A stretch of DNA of 26,595 bases from a virus. Shown in pieces: positions 22,714-26,595 of the stretch. The notes under the pieces were generated by a model, which saw only the letters and a program-made list of their open reading frames with translations, was not told the origin of the DNA and made no database searches. The stretch's first letter is position 1. Each line of letters starts with the position of its first letter. The stretch spans positions 1 through 26,595 of the IMG/VR virus record IMGVR_UViG_3300031963_000804, one strand, 5' to 3'. A program made the translations under genes and the position numbers.

Positions 22714-24054
22714 ATGGCTACTAAACTTACAACTGGATTTGAGAAGTTTGCAAATCAGCAACGAGAACTTAATCCTGATATTACTGATGCGGAAATAGAA
22801 CAATTATGGTCACAGCAACCACTCGGCAAACGTATTGCTTCTGGAATACAATCGGCAGTAATAACTCCAGCTCGAGCTATTGCATCGGTTCCCGAAGCAG
22901 TTAGTGCCGAATATGAAAAGCTAGATCAGTTTTCTAGAAGTGGGCCTAATTTAAAATTTGATACTCGAGATACATCTCCTTTGTGGGGACCAGAAAGAAC
23001 GGCATACGAACAGGAACAGGAACGCATTAAATCCATTTCTCCTGACACTAGACAGCCAGCCGTAGCTGCATCAGAAGGTATTGGGCCTATCGCCAGCGGC
23101 GAGCAGTATGCACAATCATTAGAAAAACAATCTACTCCAGAGCTTAAGAAGAATATTAAGACTCAATTAGCTCAGGCAGATCAGGTTGCAAAAAATCCCC
23201 CAGCCAATGCTACTCCTGAGCAGGTAGACAGATTTAAAGAAGAACGAGATCGTGCCTATAAGATGTACAGTGAGGCTAAGGATCGTAACGAATGGCTTCA
23301 ATTAGCTCAGGTATTAGGCCAAGCTGTTACTCAATTTGGTGCGGCTCAGGTAGGAATGCGGACGGGCAGATCGATGGCTGGGATTCAGATTCCCGGTATT
23401 GACTATGAGGCTAGGACTGGTCAGGAACAGCGACTACTTGAAAGCAGACTGCGGGATATTGAAGGCCAACAGGAGCGAGAAGAAAAGCAGGCTCAGAGGG
23501 CCCGAGAAGAAGAGCGGTGGAAAAAAGAATTTGGACTTAGAGAACGAGAGCTTGCAGGTAAGGTAAGTTCTGAACAAAAAGAAGAACGAAAAACTACCGA
23601 AAGAAATCTTAGAGACCAGCTTAAATTAGCCCAAGAACAACAAGGGGCGGCCCTTTCTGTTGCTAATATTCTTGTTTCAGAACCAGATTTGTCTGATAAA
23701 ACAATGAAAAAATTAGAAGAGAAGTTACCCGGACTTGCTGCCAAGGCAGGCATAAGTGCCTTAGATTTAAAACAAATTGAAAATGATGCTACTAAAAAAG
23801 GTTTAATCTGGGACACTTTAAATAAAGAAGATAAGAATAAACTGATTCAAGAAAGAATTATAGACAAAAAAACCGCAGCAACTAACAGCATACTGGACCA
23901 GTTAAAGGCTTTAGAGTCTAGAGCAGGGACTTCTAAATCTGCTGGACAGCAGCCCCTACCGCCTGCTACAATCAGGGTTAGAAGAAGGTCTGACGGAAGC
24001 ACGGGCAACTTGCTAGAGAAAGACTTCGATCCAAATAAATACGAAAGAATCTAA
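22714..24054 (+). CDS. Internal virion protein, 446 residues
   Basis: A helical, charged protein with the ribosome site AGGAGAA overlapping the previous stop. The N-terminus has a FEKFANQQRELNPDITDAEI segment. Residues 115-180 are polar and possibly disordered. A helix with LAQVLGQAVTQFGAAQVGMR lies around 190-215. A long, very charged coiled coil follows at about 230-310 (EREEKQAQRAREEERWKKE). The C-terminal tail is a Pro linker plus a short basic module (TIRVRRRSDGSTGNLL, then DFDPNKYERI). Tails of this RVRRRSDG-to-YERI type occur at the ends of other phage structural proteins as I know them. It lies in the ejection-protein operon and is coupled by a one-base overlap to the next gene. A packaged minor virion protein is likely. 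Confidence 0.62.
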   Translation: MATKLTTGFEKFANQQRELNPDITDAEIEQLWSQQPLGKRIASGIQSAVITPARAIASVPEAVSAEYEKLDQFSRSGPNLKFDTRDTSPLWGPERTAYEQEQERIKSISPDTRQPAVAASEGIGPIASGEQYAQSLEKQSTPELKKNIKTQLAQADQVAKNPPANATPEQVDRFKEERDRAYKMYSEAKDRNEWLQLAQVLGQAVTQFGAAQVGMRTGRSMAGIQIPGIDYEARTGQEQRLLESRLRDIEGQQEREEKQAQRAREEERWKKEFGLRERELAGKVSSEQKEERKTTERNLRDQLKLAQEQQGAALSVANILVSEPDLSDKTMKKLEEKLPGLAAKAGISALDLKQIENDATKKGLIWDTLNKEDKNKLIQERIIDKKTAATNSILDQLKALESRAGTSKSAGQQPLPPATIRVRRRSDGSTGNLLEKDFDPNKYERI

Positions 24055-26595
24055 TGGCAGACTCATTTGTTCCAGATTCGTTTGAGCCAGATAACGAGGT
24101 AGTCGCTAAGAAAAAAGCGTCTTCCCCGGAGGATTCGTTTGTACCTGATTCATTCGTAGCGGATCAGCCAGCACCGGATGCAATTCAGAAGGAACTTGAA
24201 GAACGCAGTTTTTTCGACCGCAATGTCCTCCTGTCTCAAGAGATTAAGGATACAGAGCTACAACAGATAGCCTCTAAGTACGGAGCCTCTCCAGAAAAAC
24301 TAAGAGACATACTTCCTACAATGGCAGGCATGCCAGAAAATATACGTCCTTCGGATGTTGTCAAAGGTGTTGCTGGCTTTGCGGGAGAGGCGGTTACATT
24401 GGGCGTTCCTCAGAAGTTAATGAGAATGGCTCAAGATCCTAAGACTGAAGCGGCCCTAGACGAACTGAAACAACTTATCGATGCACGTAAATCTTACTTA
24501 CAATACGGTGCAGAATTCCTTGTGCCCGGAGTAGGGCTAGGCAAGGTAGCTAAGGCTGCCGGTGGGGGAGTTAAAGGAGCGGCGGCTACAGGTGCCGTAC
24601 TTGGTGCGGCGGGTGGATTCGGCCAGTCTAAAGCAGGAGAGGAAATATCCGGAACGGCTATAGGCACTGTGGGCGGAGCTGTAATAGGTGGAGCCGTAGG
24701 TAAGCTTGCAAACAAACTTGCTGCTAAGGCAGGAAGAAAACTAACAGAAGAAGAAACTAAGATTATTTCTGGCATAGATTTTGATAAGTACGAACAGCAA
24801 GCTCTTAAACAGCTAGAAGAAGAAGGAAGTAAAATTACTGAGCAATTAATAGAAGGTTCTGTACTTCCCAACAAGTTGACTCAAGAGCAAATGGATGAGG
24901 TATTGAAGTTAAATTATGGAGAAAAGCTTCAACAATACTATTTAATTCCATCAAAAGAAAATATATTAATGGATAAAATAGATCCAGATCTCGCTAAAAA
25001 TATATCCTTTGAATTTGCTGCAAAGCGAGTACTACTAGATGATATTGTAAATAACGGACGAGCTGCAGTACTTAAACAGACTACTGGGGAAGAAGTTAAA
25101 GATCCAAAATCCATTCTTGAGGCATGGAAAAAGCTACAGGTACAGGGAAAAGACTTTGTAAAAGATGAGACTCGTCAATTCTTAAAAGAAACAAGTATAC
25201 TTAAAAAGATGGAAGCCGAAGGTATTACGGATCAATCTCCTGAATCTAGGATTGGACAGATCCTAGGTAAACTAAGTGATACCAAAATGCATCTTCGAAC
25301 TATTGATGAGAAACTAAAAACAAATACTTCAGACATTCTAGATCGTCTGTCCCAGAACCGATATCTAATGGGCGCAATTCGAGAAAAAGATAAACAAGCT
25401 ATAGAGGCCATAGACAATCTGGCTACCAAGGCTGGAGTCCGTAAGGCAGCTAAGACTGGTAAAATAGTTGACATTGTAGAGGGCGTTGCTACCGCTTCCG
25501 ACAAGGGAGAAGATGATGTTGCTAAGGCGGTTGTAGGAGAATTTAATCGCATCTATGACTTTGTTACTAAAGGGGCTGCCGAACTGGGTATACGTACTTT
25601 GAATATTCCTAAACTAGATAAGTACGTTGCTCGTATGACTAAAGAAGTTCCCGACATGTTGGCTACTATAGAACTAGAATTAAATAAAGCCGTCAGAGAA
25701 ATTAATGAAAAGTTGGGAACTAAGTATGCAGACATCTCTCAGGTGCCAGCATCTCAATTTGCACAAAAAGAAGTACAAGAACTTTCTTCTATAAGAAATT
25801 TACAAGAGTATACAAATTGGGTTAAGAATGCCGATGTAAAAATATCTAACGGAGCACAGCTTGGATCTACAATCAGGCAGTCTCTTAGATCTGAAGATGA
25901 TATTAAGATTCTAGATAAGGTTGCTCGTGGTTCTATGGAACGTGTGGCCATTGATAGGCCCATTCCAAACTTTGTAAGAGAGCGAGATATATATAAGATC
26001 CTAGATAGATACTCTCAGGACATGCTATCTAACTTGTATCAGAGGCAGCCGCTTTCGGAACTACGTTCCGTAGCTAGAATTCTTCGAGATAGGCAAGCAA
26101 TAAATGAAGCTCAGTATATAGAAAATATTGTAGAAGATACCCTCGGTGTTCGTAAGGGAACAGCTGCCCACTTTATGAGGGATGCTAAGGGCCAAGTAGC
26201 TAGACTTCTAAATCCTAAAATAGATGACGCCCTAGCCAAGGGACAAGATACTAAAGCATTTGTGTATACCACTCTAAAAGAAATGGTAGATCTTCCCAAC
26301 TTTCTTTCTAATCAAATTTATCCCAACCTTCTCGGCTGGAGAGCAGTTCCTATTCTAACTAACGCAATTAGTGGTATTGCTCGTGCTGCTCCAGAACTTG
26401 GCGGCACGTATGGATATACTACATATGCCCGAGGATTAGTATGGGCTAGACAAAACTGGTCTAACGGGGCTAAGGAATTAATAGACAAGGGATACGTTCC
26501 CGGACAATGGACACGTACGGGACAGAAAGCTTTGTCTGATGGTATCCGTGCTTCCGGTCTAGTAGACCTTCCGGTACAAGGATTAGAAAAGTTAA
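24054..26595 (+). CDS. Large internal virion protein, 3' end beyond the window
   Basis: At least 847 codons are open from the ATG at 24054, which overlaps the previous stop (TAATG), to the window edge. The N-terminus repeats the motif DSFVPDSF at residues 3-10 and 27-34, separated by a charged linker. Residues 150-227 are Gly/Ala-rich and hydrophobic (FLVPGVGLGKVAKAAGGG, GTAIGTVGGAVIGGAVG), suited to membrane insertion. The remainder seen is helical with long charged segments (ETKIISGIDFDKYEQQALKQ) and no enzyme motif I can name. Size, composition and position fit the largest ejection protein of a podovirus. If a lytic or protease domain exists it may lie beyond the window. Confidence 0.7.
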   Translation, partial: MADSFVPDSFEPDNEVVAKKKASSPEDSFVPDSFVADQPAPDAIQKELEERSFFDRNVLLSQEIKDTELQQIASKYGASPEKLRDILPTMAGMPENIRPSDVVKGVAGFAGEAVTLGVPQKLMRMAQDPKTEAALDELKQLIDARKSYLQYGAEFLVPGVGLGKVAKAAGGGVKGAAATGAVLGAAGGFGQSKAGEEISGTAIGTVGGAVIGGAVGKLANKLAAKAGRKLTEEETKIISGIDFDKYEQQALKQLEEEGSKITEQLIEGSVLPNKLTQEQMDEVLKLNYGEKLQQYYLIPSKENILMDKIDPDLAKNISFEFAAKRVLLDDIVNNGRAAVLKQTTGEEVKDPKSILEAWKKLQVQGKDFVKDETRQFLKETSILKKMEAEGITDQSPESRIGQILGKLSDTKMHLRTIDEKLKTNTSDILDRLSQNRYLMGAIREKDKQAIEAIDNLATKAGVRKAAKTGKIVDIVEGVATASDKGEDDVAKAVVGEFNRIYDFVTKGAAELGIRTLNIPKLDKYVARMTKEVPDMLATIELELNKAVREINEKLGTKYADISQVPASQFAQKEVQELSSIRNLQEYTNWVKNADVKISNGAQLGSTIRQSLRSEDDIKILDKVARGSMERVAIDRPIPNFVRERDIYKILDRYSQDMLSNLYQRQPLSELRSVARILRDRQAINEAQYIENIVEDTLGVRKGTAAHFMRDAKGQVARLLNPKIDDALAKGQDTKAFVYTTLKEMVDLPNFLSNQIYPNLLGWRAVPILTNAISGIARAAPELGGTYGYTTYARGLVWARQNWSNGAKELIDKGYVPGQWTRTGQKALSDGIRASGLVDLPVQGLEKL

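Overview
The window is a stretch of a tailed double-stranded DNA phage, or a prophage of one. Its gene content points to a short-tailed (podovirus-type) virion: a scaffolding-like protein, a major capsid protein, a small capsid-associated protein, tail fibre and receptor-binding proteins, a head-tail adaptor, a very large tail nozzle, and a long run of internal (ejection) proteins. I see no tail tube, sheath or baseplate genes. Every supported gene is on the + strand. Spacing is tight, most genes have clear AGGAG-type ribosome binding sites, and the best promoter candidates look like sigma70 promoters, so the host is a bacterium with ordinary Shine-Dalgarno and sigma70 signals. I cannot name the host or phage genus. 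Terminase and portal genes are absent and would be expected upstream.

Layout. (1) 1-2150: 3' part of a scaffolding-like gene, then the major capsid protein. (2) 2151-3000: an AT-rich GIY-YIG homing endonuclease gene followed by about 180 bases rich in predicted RNA structure. (3) 3001-9711: a small capsid-associated protein, two long fibre proteins and two smaller receptor-binding proteins that share a C-terminal domain. The distal part (about 7380-9711) is visibly poorer in G+C than its flanks. (4) 9717-11197: an unrecognised 279-residue protein, a one-membrane-segment holin-like protein and a strikingly acidic small protein. (5) 11216-18419: adaptor, three tiny basic genes, a Dps/ferritin-like protein, and a 1726-residue nozzle protein. 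(6) 18420-18621: a non-coding regulatory island with two sigma70-type promoters and three inverted repeats. (7) 18622-end: five internal virion protein genes, most joined by one-base stop/start overlaps. The last gene runs off the window.

How it fits together. Scaffold and capsid protein build the procapsid. The adaptor and nozzle close the vertex and hold the genome. Fibres and receptor-binding proteins recognise the host. The operon driven from the regulatory island supplies proteins that are probably packaged inside the head and ejected to form a channel; three of them carry Gly/Ala-rich hydrophobic segments. The parts I find most worth a second look are the Dps-like gene placed inside the tail-assembly cluster, the promoter/operator-like island, the duplicated receptor-binding domain in a low-G+C patch, the structured RNA beside the homing endonuclease gene, and a 12-base direct repeat bracketing a short insertion at the end of the adaptor gene. 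I found no tRNA, CRISPR array, integrase, reverse transcriptase, transposase or recognisable defence system.
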